Origin: Aminicenans sp964648465
GTDB taxonomy: Bacteria > Acidobacteriota > Aminicenantia > Aminicenantales > Aminicenantaceae
Direction of reading: 5' to 3'
Length of the DNA: 49,238 bases
NCBI GenBank assembly: GCA_964648465.1
Contig: CAZYMU010000023.1
Coordinates: 1-49,238 of the forward strand
A program made the translations under genes and the position numbers. Each line of letters begins with the position of its first letter. Positions within the stretch are counted from its first letter, which is position 1. Below are positions 9,163-17,260 of the stretch, piece after piece. The notes under the pieces are model-generated. The model worked only from the letters and a program-made list of their open reading frames with translations, was not told the DNA's origin and did not search any database.

Positions 9163-9726
9163 TTATTGGTTTCCCTTTTCTTCTTCTGGAGTTGCTTCAT
9201 GAAAAATGTAGGTTTTAGCGGTTGATTTTGCCGAAATAGTTATGCTTTGGGATTGATCCCTGGTGGCTTGTATAGAGAAATCTTCGATGTTGAAAAGCCG
9301 CGAGAAATTGCTCAATCGGTCGAAGAAAGTAGCTAAATTGTGATAATTTCCTGTTATTTCGATTGCGATAGGCCATTCGAGGTAAAATTCCTTACTTATT
9401 TCTCCTTTTGGGGTAAATTTGTCAATGTTTAGCCTTGAGTCATTTGCAAGCTGCTGGATTTTTCTTAATATGTCATATATCTCTCTTTTTTGAGGGATAA
9501 TAGTTTCCAGGTCACGTAAGATAAGGGTCATGCTTTTTATTTCTTCTTCAATATTATCCATTTCTTCTTTTTTTGCACGAAGAGTTATTATTTCTTTTTC
9601 GATATCTATTCTCTCTTTCTTGATCGAATTAATTTCTTCGTTTTTAGGTTTTATGTAGAGAAAAAAGAAAAGTCCGAAGATAATTGCCGCTAAAGCGAGA
9701 TACCCATACCAAGGCCAGTCTTTCAT
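9163..9726 (-). CDS. pilO: type IV pilus assembly protein PilO
   Basis: PilO is a bitopic inner-membrane protein that pairs with PilN in the pilus alignment complex. From the ATG at 9726 the product is 187 residues: MKDWPWYGYLALAA, a membrane helix at about residues 8-25, a coiled coil at about 30-75 and a C-terminal ferredoxin-like domain. An upstream in-frame start at 9813 exists, but the 9726 start has a perfect AAAGGAG ribosome site and overlaps the pilN stop as ATGA, so I prefer it. Confidence 0.9.
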   Translation of the reverse strand: MKDWPWYGYLALAAIIFGLFFFLYIKPKNEEINSIKKERIDIEKEIITLRAKKEEMDNIEEEIKSMTLILRDLETIIPQKREIYDILRKIQQLANDSRLNIDKFTPKGEISKEFYLEWPIAIEITGNYHNLATFFDRLSNFSRLFNIEDFSIQATRDQSQSITISAKSTAKTYIFHEATPEEEKGNQ

Positions 9727-10340
9727 GGTTTCTCCTTTTGAGTAATTTCTTCTGATGGAGACATGACGCCAGGGGGTAGAACATAAGTTGCATTTAAGGA
9801 AAATTCCACGCATCTATTATTTTGTATTGTTCTTTGAATGGAAGAGATTAAATTAACATTGCTGAAATAGGGGCTGTTTTCCAGGTTGTAAATGTAGTCT
9901 GCTATTAAATTGTTAGAAAAAGCCATCCCTTTTATGTTGATTATTTGGTTATTATAATTTGCTTCTGAAAGCCATACCCAATCGGGGATATTCCTGCTTA
10001 GCTGGTCCATAATTGTAACGGCTGTTCCCTGGTGTGATTTTAATTGGTTGATAAGATTTATTTTTCTTTCAAAAAGGTCCCTTTGTTGCTGTAGTGTGTC
10101 TAGTTTAACTAAAACATCTTCGAGATTCTTTTTTTCTTTCTTAGCTTCTACTAAAAAGTTTTCTTCGGTAGTAAAAGTCTTTCGCTGCATAAGGAAAAAT
10201 GCCGCGCAAACTATAATCAAAAGAAGAAAAATTAAGCTACCTATAGGCTTCTTTTTTTCTTCTTTAAATTCAAGAGGCAGAATTTCTGATGGCTTTTTTA
10301 TAATTTTTGTTTCGGGTTTTAATAAGTTTATCCTTATCAT
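9723..10340 (-). CDS. pilN: type IV pilus assembly protein PilN
   Basis: PilN binds cytoplasmic PilM through its N-terminal INLLKP motif and dimerises with PilO. The 205-residue product opens with MIRINLLKPE, the diagnostic motif. A single membrane helix follows (about 33-51), then a coiled coil and a periplasmic domain. It starts 3 bases after the pilM stop and overlaps pilO by 4 bases. Neighbours and motif together make the call secure. Confidence 0.92.
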   Translation of the reverse strand: MIRINLLKPETKIIKKPSEILPLEFKEEKKKPIGSLIFLLLIIVCAAFFLMQRKTFTTEENFLVEAKKEKKNLEDVLVKLDTLQQQRDLFERKINLINQLKSHQGTAVTIMDQLSRNIPDWVWLSEANYNNQIINIKGMAFSNNLIADYIYNLENSPYFSNVNLISSIQRTIQNNRCVEFSLNATYVLPPGVMSPSEEITQKEKP

Positions 10341-10343
10341 TGT

Positions 10344-11423
10344 TTATCTTTCCATTTTTCTTGATGCAAGTCCTGTTGCTACTCCAAAAAGAGCAGCCAT
10401 TTCTTCAAAATAAATACTTTCGAATTTCTTTTCGTCAAAAAAGATATTCCGAAAAGGATTAAATATTTCTGTTTTAATATTGAATTTTTGTTCAAAACTG
10501 CTGGGAAGATCTTTTAATTTTGACAGGCCACCGCTTAAAAAGATTGATTCGATCTTCTTTTCCTTTATTTCCCCGGCTTCGTAGAAAGAAAAAGTTTTTT
10601 CAATTTCTTCGAGTAGATTTTGCATATTCATATTCAGTACTATTTGAAATTGCTCAGGCTGAACGTTTTTGACTGGCAGGCCTTTGATTGCCTTTTCGGC
10701 ATCGTCGATACTGATATTTAAATCTTTGCTCAAATTTTCTGTGAATATGGAGCCGCCTATGGGCAGATCGAGGAACAATTGGGGAATTTTCTTTTCGATA
10801 ATGATGACATTCGTGGTGTTTGCTCCAAGATTAATTATTGCAATTGTCTTATCGTCTAGAATTTCAGGGTAATTTATTTCCATTGCATTTTGAAGAGCAA
10901 ATACATCAACTTCGATGGCCTTTAAATTTTTATTTATCTGATGAATGACATTGCTGTAATTAGCAATCTTATCTTTCTTAGCTGCTACAAGAAGAATGTC
11001 GAGATTTCTTTCCTGTGAAGATGAAGGCGGTCTTAATATAGCATAGTCGACATTTGTTTCTTCATAAGGATAAGGAATGTTGTGTTTTGCTTCCCAGATT
11101 ATTGATTCAGCCAGCTCTTGTGTTTCCATAGAGGGTAGCGCTATTTTCTTGATTATCACAGAGTTCCCGGAGATTGAAATTACAACGTTTTTGTTTGAGA
11201 TTTTATTTTCATCAAAAACCATTCTAATGGTTTCTGCTACTGCAGCAGAGTCGATAATTGTGCCTTCGACTATGGCATCATGAGGAAGGAGTTCATAACC
11301 AATTTTTTTGACTTCATAAATGTCTTCGTTATTTCTTTTCTTAGTTATTAATTCAACCGCTTTAATTGAGTAAGAACCGATGTCTATCCCTACCACTCCT
11401 TTTTCTCGACTGAATCCTAACAT
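10344..11423 (-). CDS. pilM: type IV pilus assembly protein PilM
   Basis: PilM is a cytoplasmic actin-like ATPase that anchors PilN. At 359 residues it is full length. The phosphate-1 loop VVGIDIGSYSIKAVEL is near residues 10-25, the phosphate-2 region is IAIINLGANTTNVIIIE near 195-210, and the adenosine motif IFLSGGLSKLKDL is near 295-307. The first pil gene, it lies 15 bases after coaD, with which it is probably co-transcribed. Confidence 0.93.
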   Translation of the reverse strand: MLGFSREKGVVGIDIGSYSIKAVELITKKRNNEDIYEVKKIGYELLPHDAIVEGTIIDSAAVAETIRMVFDENKISNKNVVISISGNSVIIKKIALPSMETQELAESIIWEAKHNIPYPYEETNVDYAILRPPSSSQERNLDILLVAAKKDKIANYSNVIHQINKNLKAIEVDVFALQNAMEINYPEILDDKTIAIINLGANTTNVIIIEKKIPQLFLDLPIGGSIFTENLSKDLNISIDDAEKAIKGLPVKNVQPEQFQIVLNMNMQNLLEEIEKTFSFYEAGEIKEKKIESIFLSGGLSKLKDLPSSFEQKFNIKTEIFNPFRNIFFDEKKFESIYFEEMAALFGVATGLASRKMER

Positions 11424-11438
11424 TTTTTTATTCCCTTT

Positions 11439-11930
11439 TTATGGTTGAGTCTTTTTTGATTTTTCCTTTAATTTTTTTTCTACATTTCCTGGGACCAATC
11501 CTTTAAGACAACCTCCCAGCATTGAAACTTCCTTAACCAATTTTGAGCTGAGAAAAGAATAATCTAAACTTGGCATCATAAAAAAAGTTTCTATTTCCGG
11601 ATTGAGTTTCCTGTTCATTAAAGCCATTTGAAATTCGTACTCAAAATCGGATATGGCCCTAAGACCCCGAATCACTATATCACAATTATTCTTTTTTGCA
11701 AAATCAACAAGAAGTCCATCGAATGATTTTACTTCGACTCTCTCTTCATTAGAAAAAATATCCTGAATCATGCTTTTCCTTTCTTTAGTCGTAAAGAGAG
11801 GGACTTTTTTGGGATTTTCTAGAACAGCCATTATTATATTATCGAATATTTTAAGTCCTCTTTCTATTATATCAACATGTCCGTTTGTTATTGGATCGAA
11901 AGATCCAGGATATACTGCTTTTTTTTTCAC
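11439..11930 (-). CDS. coaD: phosphopantetheine adenylyltransferase
   Basis: This is the fourth step of coenzyme A synthesis, joining ATP and 4'-phosphopantetheine to dephospho-CoA. Length 163 residues. The nucleotidyltransferase signature GSFDPITNGHVDII (residues 9-22, TxGH variant) and the C-terminal SFLSSKLVKEVS segment (ISSTxxR-like) are present, as is VIRGLRAISDFEYE. It appears to be the first gene of the long minus-strand pil unit; a sigma-70-like promoter lies just upstream. Confidence 0.95.
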   Translation of the reverse strand: MKKKAVYPGSFDPITNGHVDIIERGLKIFDNIIMAVLENPKKVPLFTTKERKSMIQDIFSNEERVEVKSFDGLLVDFAKKNNCDIVIRGLRAISDFEYEFQMALMNRKLNPEIETFFMMPSLDYSFLSSKLVKEVSMLGGCLKGLVPGNVEKKLKEKSKKTQP

Positions 11931-12248
11931 AAATCCACCATTAGCAACCTTATTTCCTCTGCGTTTCTTTCTTTATTATCAAAATAATTTTGCTTTGTCA
12001 ATTTAAAATGCAAAATATTTGCACATTATTTTTTTGCCAAATTAGTTCTGAGATGATTCTTTTTCATTGTTAAAAAACTTTACTAGACTGTCAATTACCT
12101 GTATAGAGGATTCCAATGGTGATTTTTTTTGATTATTCCTCACCCAAAGTGGTGAAACAAGGTAATCGTTTTATCCGAATAACGGAATCAACATTTGCCT
12201 AGTTTTTTGTTTATTGATTTATTTTGGCGTTTGCAACAAAATAGAGAT
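11931..12248. other. divergent intergenic region, coaD / pcm
   Basis: This AT-rich spacer of about 320 bases separates divergently transcribed genes. Apart from the coaD-side promoter candidate, I see a small inverted repeat (TCCG-AATAA-CGGA) at about 12174-12186. No open frame or recognisable RNA is visible. Confidence 0.4.
11975..12001 (-). promoter_or_regulatory. candidate promoter for coaD-pilMNOPQ
   Basis: On the minus strand a perfect TTGACA (11996-12001) is followed by GATAAT (11975-11980) with a 15-base spacer; TAATAA at 11973-11978 would give 17 bases. It sits about 45-70 bases before the coaD start. The exact -10 is uncertain. Confidence 0.45.
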
Positions 12249-12959
12249 ATGAAAAAAGGGGAATTTTTTATAATTCCAATAATTGTTTTTATTTCCTTCT
12301 TTTTATTGTTTGGAGAAGATGACTTCTATTCAGCGAAGCGGAGAGAAATGGTTCGCAGGCAGTTTCAAGCTCGTGATATTACTGATGAGAAGGTTCTGGA
12401 AGTAATGGGAAAGGTTCCAAGGCATCTTTTTATTGATAAACAGTATTGGGCACAGGCATATGAAGATTATCCTCTGCCTATTGATGAGGGACAAACGATT
12501 TCCCAGCCTTATATTGTTGCTTTGATGACCCAGACTTTAAATTTGAATAGAGGAGAAAAGGTGTTGGAAATCGGAACTGGCTCTGGATACCAGGCTGCTG
12601 TCCTTGCCCATTTAACAGACGAGGTTTATTCTGTTGAAATAAGGAATAAGCTTGCAAAAAAAGCATCCCTAATACTGAAAAGCCTGAATTATGGCAATGT
12701 AAGTATTAAAACAGGAGATGGTTATTTTGGATGGGAGGAACATGCACCTTTTGATGCTATTTTAATAACTTGTGCAGCCAATCACGTTCCACCTCCTCTT
12801 TTAGAGCAGCTTGCAGAGGGTGGAAGGCTTATTATTCCTCTTGGGAGCACTTTATATTTTCAAACTCTTACCTGTATTACAAAAGTGAAAGGGAAACCTG
12901 AAGTCAAACATATTTTAGGTGTTCGTTTCGTTCCCATGGTTGGAGAAGCGGAGAAATAG
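12249..12959 (+). CDS. pcm: protein-L-isoaspartate O-methyltransferase, with N-terminal signal sequence
   Basis: PCMT repairs isoaspartyl residues using S-adenosylmethionine. The SAM motif VLEIGTGSGYQAAVLA, the upstream signature PLPIDEGQTISQPYIVA and the ITCAANHVPPPLL segment are all clear. From the ATG at 12249 the product is 236 residues and begins MKKGEFFIIPIIVFISFFLLFG, a signal peptide or anchor not present in cytoplasmic Pcm. A TTG 54 bases upstream is in frame but less likely. The 3' end overlaps the convergent membrane-protein gene by 45 bases. Function secure; export inferred from the hydrophobic N-terminus. Confidence 0.9.
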   Translation: MKKGEFFIIPIIVFISFFLLFGEDDFYSAKRREMVRRQFQARDITDEKVLEVMGKVPRHLFIDKQYWAQAYEDYPLPIDEGQTISQPYIVALMTQTLNLNRGEKVLEIGTGSGYQAAVLAHLTDEVYSVEIRNKLAKKASLILKSLNYGNVSIKTGDGYFGWEEHAPFDAILITCAANHVPPPLLEQLAEGGRLIIPLGSTLYFQTLTCITKVKGKPEVKHILGVRFVPMVGEAEK

Positions 12960-15461
12960 AATCGCAAGTAAATAACCTCCAGATGCCAGGATAAGGACAA
13001 GATTGTATCCTCCCCAGAATGCAATTATAAGAGTTATTATAGAACACACAACAGAGGAAAAAGCATTTGTTGCCCAAGCCCAGGGAATCAGCTTTTTTTG
13101 CTCGTGCTGTATCAGCCGGATTCCTGTAGGAAATGGAAAGCCCATAAGGAAGCCTAGTGGAAAAACTAGCAAAAATGTCAGGAGGATCCTTATGTTAATG
13201 TTGAAACCTATGAAGATCTCATACAGAAATTTTAAAGATATTAGAATAGCAGAGATGAAACAAGCACAAAAAATTAGGCATAAGGTAAGGTTCTTCTTAA
13301 GATTCTTGCCCAGAATTTTTTTAGATAAAAAACTTCCAAGGCCGGATGAAAAGAGCAAAGAGAAGAGGATTATGGATACAGAATAGAGAGGGTGACCAAG
13401 AAAAAGGATGAATTTCTGAATTAAGGTTATTTCCACAAACATGAATGACATTCCAATCAAGCTAAAATAAAAAAGAATTTTGAGCAAGGTCTTCCCACTA
13501 CCTATTTTTGACTTTTGGAAGATAAAAAAGGGTAGAAATATTAATATAAAAGCTATTAGAATGGATTGAATGAGTAAAAAAGGGACTAAAAATTCCCCTT
13601 TGAGAAATGGCAGCCACTTTTGGCCGAGTGCTTTATAAGTGGTTTTTATTTTATTTATCTTGAAAAAGTTTGAGAAAAACGGTTGGTTGTCTGATACAGG
13701 TTTAACTTGAAAAAGGTATTTTTTATAGAAGTTTTTTCTTTTGGATGGGGAGAGGAGCTGGAGTGAAATGTTATAGTAAAGAGGATTGTCAAATTTATTA
13801 TAAATGTTTACTTCTTCGGCTTTTATTCCGGGATAGTAGACTAAATCGAAGAGAGAGCTTTTAGCATTGTTTTTTATGATTTGGATTTCTTTCTTGGAGA
13901 ATGGATTCTTTTTTACAAGATAAGTTATGGTTCCCCAGCTTCGGATAGCTATAATGTGGGATGCAGGGTCTTTTTTATTTTTTTCTAATGCTTCGATCCA
14001 GGTAGCCAAAACTCTTATTTCCTGTCTTGGAGGAGGGAGTAAATACAAGCTTATACTGGCTATCCCTTCCGGAGATAGTTTGTTTAGAATATTTACGAAT
14101 GACTCGACTGTATAGAGATAATTTTCGCCAAATCCGTACAGGCCTGTTCCGGATGGGCCAAAAATGTCTGTAAGAGAAAATGTAATTAAATCAAAAGAAC
14201 ATTTTTCTTTAATTAAAGCAGTACGTGTATTACCTGTGATAACCTGGACGTTTTTATTTAAATAGAGATTGCCTGAGAAGGAAGCCAGGTCCCTGCGCAT
14301 AATTTTAACAATAAGAGGATTGCTTTCGATCACTTTAATCAGGGGGGCATTATTGATAAGTGCTGAAATAACATCAGCCCCCCCCTTTGGTTCGATAATA
14401 AGGGTACGCGGCCTTTTTAAAATAGAATAAGGAAGGGAAGAAGGTAAATTGGAGAGATATTCCAAAGCTGGATCTTGCAGATTATTAAATTGAGTAACAG
14501 AAGTTAGTTCCCCTCCATCAATAGAAAGGCCGAGTTGGTGGGGAAGTTTTTTTGTATACAAAAGGCTCAGCCCGGGTGCAAATCTTGCAGCAGGGGATTC
14601 GATTATATCTACCCGCGATATTGAATTCCACTTGGTAAAGATCTGTTTTGCATTGGGATACCGCAAGGCCACAGGGAGGGCTTTGAAAGGAGATATTCTA
14701 AAGCTGAGCCTGGATGGTGTACATACAAAGAGCCCTACCTCTCCAAGCATAATTAAGGCTAATAGCCCCTTGAAGAGAAGTGAACGTTTTGTGCTGAACA
14801 GGAAGGAGGAAAATAAGGCTAAAAAGGAAATGAAAAGGATAACTCCCCTGTCTCCTGCTGGCATGAAAATAAAGAGGGGAATCATAGTGCCGACTCCTGC
14901 TCCAAAAAGATCAGAGAAATAGATCTTATTGACATGCTCAGAGCATCTTGTAATTGCAAAAGATATAGTTAACCCGGCGAACAGGAAGGGAATACTAAGG
15001 AAAAAATAGAAAAAAAAGATTAAGAAAATTTGGTTGTTGTCCCAAGACAACTTGATAAAATCAAAAGGAATGGCGTTAGTAAGAAAAAAAATGAGAAAAA
15101 TAGAAAGAGAATAAAGTAAGGAAGAAATTGACAAAAACTTTTCATGGTCTATGGAATGAATTTTTTTAAAAAAGGCCAAGAAAGAGCCGCTGGCTCCATA
15201 TCCCAGAAAGGCTATACTAACCACCCAAAAGGCAAAGTGATATTGCTGTGATATAGAAAAGTACCTAGTGAGGCATATTTCCAGACAGAGCGTTGCTGAT
15301 GATATGAAAAATATTCCTGCTAGAAAACGGAAAGGTAGCTTTTTCAACTGTTTATAACGCAAGAGAAATAGCTGTCCACAAATATGATCGGATGAGAAAT
15401 GATATAATAAAAGAATAAAAATTTCAAATGAATTCAAGCCAAACTTTAAGTTGATTTTCAA
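12915..15461 (-). CDS. large membrane protein with spermidine-synthase-like domain
   Basis: This is a protein of up to 848 residues. The N-terminal block has several hydrophobic helices (about 45-250), the middle is a soluble Rossmann-like region (about 345-520, with IIEPKGGADVISAL, KVIESNP and FDLITFSLTD resembling the SpeE methyltransferase fold), and the C-terminal block has more helices (about 625-840). Such fusions are often annotated as spermidine synthase-like transporters; polyamine synthesis is not established for them. The start is uncertain: the longest frame uses TTG at 15461, no ATG is near, and another TTG lies before the first helix. The gene converges on and overlaps pcm. Confidence 0.7.
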   Translation of the reverse strand: MKINLKFGLNSFEIFILLLYHFSSDHICGQLFLLRYKQLKKLPFRFLAGIFFISSATLCLEICLTRYFSISQQYHFAFWVVSIAFLGYGASGSFLAFFKKIHSIDHEKFLSISSLLYSLSIFLIFFLTNAIPFDFIKLSWDNNQIFLIFFFYFFLSIPFLFAGLTISFAITRCSEHVNKIYFSDLFGAGVGTMIPLFIFMPAGDRGVILFISFLALFSSFLFSTKRSLLFKGLLALIMLGEVGLFVCTPSRLSFRISPFKALPVALRYPNAKQIFTKWNSISRVDIIESPAARFAPGLSLLYTKKLPHQLGLSIDGGELTSVTQFNNLQDPALEYLSNLPSSLPYSILKRPRTLIIEPKGGADVISALINNAPLIKVIESNPLIVKIMRRDLASFSGNLYLNKNVQVITGNTRTALIKEKCSFDLITFSLTDIFGPSGTGLYGFGENYLYTVESFVNILNKLSPEGIASISLYLLPPPRQEIRVLATWIEALEKNKKDPASHIIAIRSWGTITYLVKKNPFSKKEIQIIKNNAKSSLFDLVYYPGIKAEEVNIYNKFDNPLYYNISLQLLSPSKRKNFYKKYLFQVKPVSDNQPFFSNFFKINKIKTTYKALGQKWLPFLKGEFLVPFLLIQSILIAFILIFLPFFIFQKSKIGSGKTLLKILFYFSLIGMSFMFVEITLIQKFILFLGHPLYSVSIILFSLLFSSGLGSFLSKKILGKNLKKNLTLCLIFCACFISAILISLKFLYEIFIGFNINIRILLTFLLVFPLGFLMGFPFPTGIRLIQHEQKKLIPWAWATNAFSSVVCSIITLIIAFWGGYNLVLILASGGYLLAILFLRFSNHGNETNT

Positions 15462-15494
15462 GGATTCTTGTGATAATTTTGGATTCTAGCAGAG

Positions 15495-16895
15495 ATGATT
15501 AAATTCGGCACTTCCGGTTGGCGAGGCGTAATGGGGGAAGAGTTTACTTTCCAAAATGTAAGGATAGTTGTCCAGGCAATATCTAATTATTTAAAGAAGA
15601 AGTTTAACGGAGAGCATATCTCAGTCATAGTTAATTATGACACACGTTTTCTGTCAGAAAGATTTGCTTCTGAAGCAGCAAAGGTTCTTTCTCACAATAA
15701 GATTCATGTTTATCTTGCAGATAGAGATGCCCCTTCTCAAGCTCATGCTTACCAGGTGATTAAAAGGAAAGCTCAAGGGGGCATTAATTTTACAGCCTCT
15801 TTTAATCCTCCTGAATATAATGGCCTGAAATATAACTCAGAAAAGGGAGCTCCTGCTCTTCCTGAGGAAACAGATGAGATTGAAAGAGAAATTGAGTTTT
15901 TGAAGAAAGGAAATCCACCTGGCCTATATTATACGAGGCCCGAATTTATTGAAAAAATTGACCTTCAGCAGGATTATCTTTCTTTCATTGAAGGCAAAAT
16001 AGATTTTGATCTAATCCGAAAGTCAAAAATTAAGGTTGCTGTGGATTTGCTTTATGGAACGAGCCGAGAATATCTGGATGAAATTTTGGAAGAAAACCAT
16101 ATTCCGGTAGAGGAAATTCATGGTTATATCGATCCTTATTTCGGGGGAATTACGCCTTCGTGTGCAGAGGAAAACCTTAGAGAATTGAAAAAGTTTGTCA
16201 GGGAGAAAAAGTGTGATGTGGCAATCGCTACAGATGCCGACGGAGACCGGTTCGGAATTGTTGACGAAAAGGGAAATTTCATTGTCCAGAATTTAATTAT
16301 TTCTATATTGTTAGAATATCTTATATCAGAGAAAAATTGGAGAGGAGGGATTGCTCGTTCTGTAGCCACAACTCATCTTATAGACCGGATTGCACGGAAA
16401 TATGATATGCCTCTTTACAAAACTCCGGTTGGGTTCAAGTACTTGGCTGACCTTTTCCTGAAAAACAAAATCATTTTTGGTGGGGAAGAAAGTGCTTGTG
16501 TGGTCCTGAAGGATCATCTTCCAGAAAAAGATGGAATATTTACAGGGCTTCTGGTTGTGGAGATGATGGCTGCTAGTGGGAAAACTATCTCCGGACTGAT
16601 AGATGATTTGTTTCGCAAATACGGAACAAGGGTTGCAAAACAGGAGGAGATTCCTTTAACCTCGGAGAGAGAAAAAAAGTTGAAGAAATTAATAAAAAAG
16701 CCCCCTTCCAGGCTTGGAGACAGAGAAGTAGTAAATGTCGAAACTATTGAAGGGCTCAAATTGGATTTTGATGATGACGATTGGATTTTATTCCGGCCTT
16801 CTGGAACCGCACCTGTGATAAGGTGTTATGCGGAGGCTGGAACTAGGAAAGAATTAAATAAGCTTATTAAGCTTGGATTGGAAAAGTTGCTGTGA
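15495..16895 (+). CDS. alpha-D-phosphohexomutase (phosphoglucomutase/phosphomannomutase family)
   Basis: This enzyme interconverts hexose 1- and 6-phosphates; 466 residues with all four domains. The phosphoserine loop reads TASFNPPEYNG (Ser102; the usual TASHNP His is Phe). The metal loop is DADGD (247-251), the sugar loop GGEES (329-333) and the phosphate loop RPSGT (434-438). The start is ATG. The next gene overlaps its stop as TGATG. It could supply sugar phosphates for cell wall or glycan synthesis. Specificity for glucose, mannose or glucosamine cannot be told from the motifs. Confidence 0.88.
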   Translation: MIKFGTSGWRGVMGEEFTFQNVRIVVQAISNYLKKKFNGEHISVIVNYDTRFLSERFASEAAKVLSHNKIHVYLADRDAPSQAHAYQVIKRKAQGGINFTASFNPPEYNGLKYNSEKGAPALPEETDEIEREIEFLKKGNPPGLYYTRPEFIEKIDLQQDYLSFIEGKIDFDLIRKSKIKVAVDLLYGTSREYLDEILEENHIPVEEIHGYIDPYFGGITPSCAEENLRELKKFVREKKCDVAIATDADGDRFGIVDEKGNFIVQNLIISILLEYLISEKNWRGGIARSVATTHLIDRIARKYDMPLYKTPVGFKYLADLFLKNKIIFGGEESACVVLKDHLPEKDGIFTGLLVVEMMAASGKTISGLIDDLFRKYGTRVAKQEEIPLTSEREKKLKKLIKKPPSRLGDREVVNVETIEGLKLDFDDDDWILFRPSGTAPVIRCYAEAGTRKELNKLIKLGLEKLL

Positions 16896-17197
16896 TGAGA
16901 AAGAAAAAAGAGAAGGATTTGTCCTTCAAGAAAAAACTTTTAGCAGTAGGATTGACTTTTTTGTTTCTGGTTTTGCTTATAGCTACATTCTTTGGAAAAA
17001 GAGGATTGATTGAAGTCTATCAAGCACAGAGAAATAAGAATGCATTGATTCAAGAAAAAGAACGGCTGAAGCAAGAAAAAGATAAGCTGCAAAAAGATAT
17101 TGAGGAGCTGGAGAAAAATCCGAAGGCAGTTGAGAAAAAAGCTAGAGAAAAACTATGGCTGATGAAGCCAGACGAAATTGTTATCATAAAGAAATAA
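16895..17197 (+). CDS. FtsB/DivIC-like septum protein
   Basis: This short bitopic protein (100 residues) has a basic cytoplasmic start (MRKKKEKDLSFKKK), one membrane helix (about 15-35), a coiled coil (QEKERLKQEKDKLQKDIEELEKNP) and a C-terminal VEKKAREKLWLMKPDEIVII segment. That order is the hallmark of FtsB/DivIC, which links FtsL and FtsQ in the divisome. A GTG one codon earlier is possible, but the ATG overlapping the previous stop (TGATG) is the likely start. Confidence 0.8.
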   Translation: MRKKKEKDLSFKKKLLAVGLTFLFLVLLIATFFGKRGLIEVYQAQRNKNALIQEKERLKQEKDKLQKDIEELEKNPKAVEKKAREKLWLMKPDEIVIIKK

Positions 17198-17260
17198 TAC
17201 CTTTCTTTTTTAAAAAAGCCAGCAACAAGGAACAATAAATTATTAGCTTGGATAATTCAG

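Noticed and set aside
17248..17260. GATAATTCAGG resembling the repeat family end
   Set aside because: Only about ten bases match, with no inverse partner nearby; could be chance.
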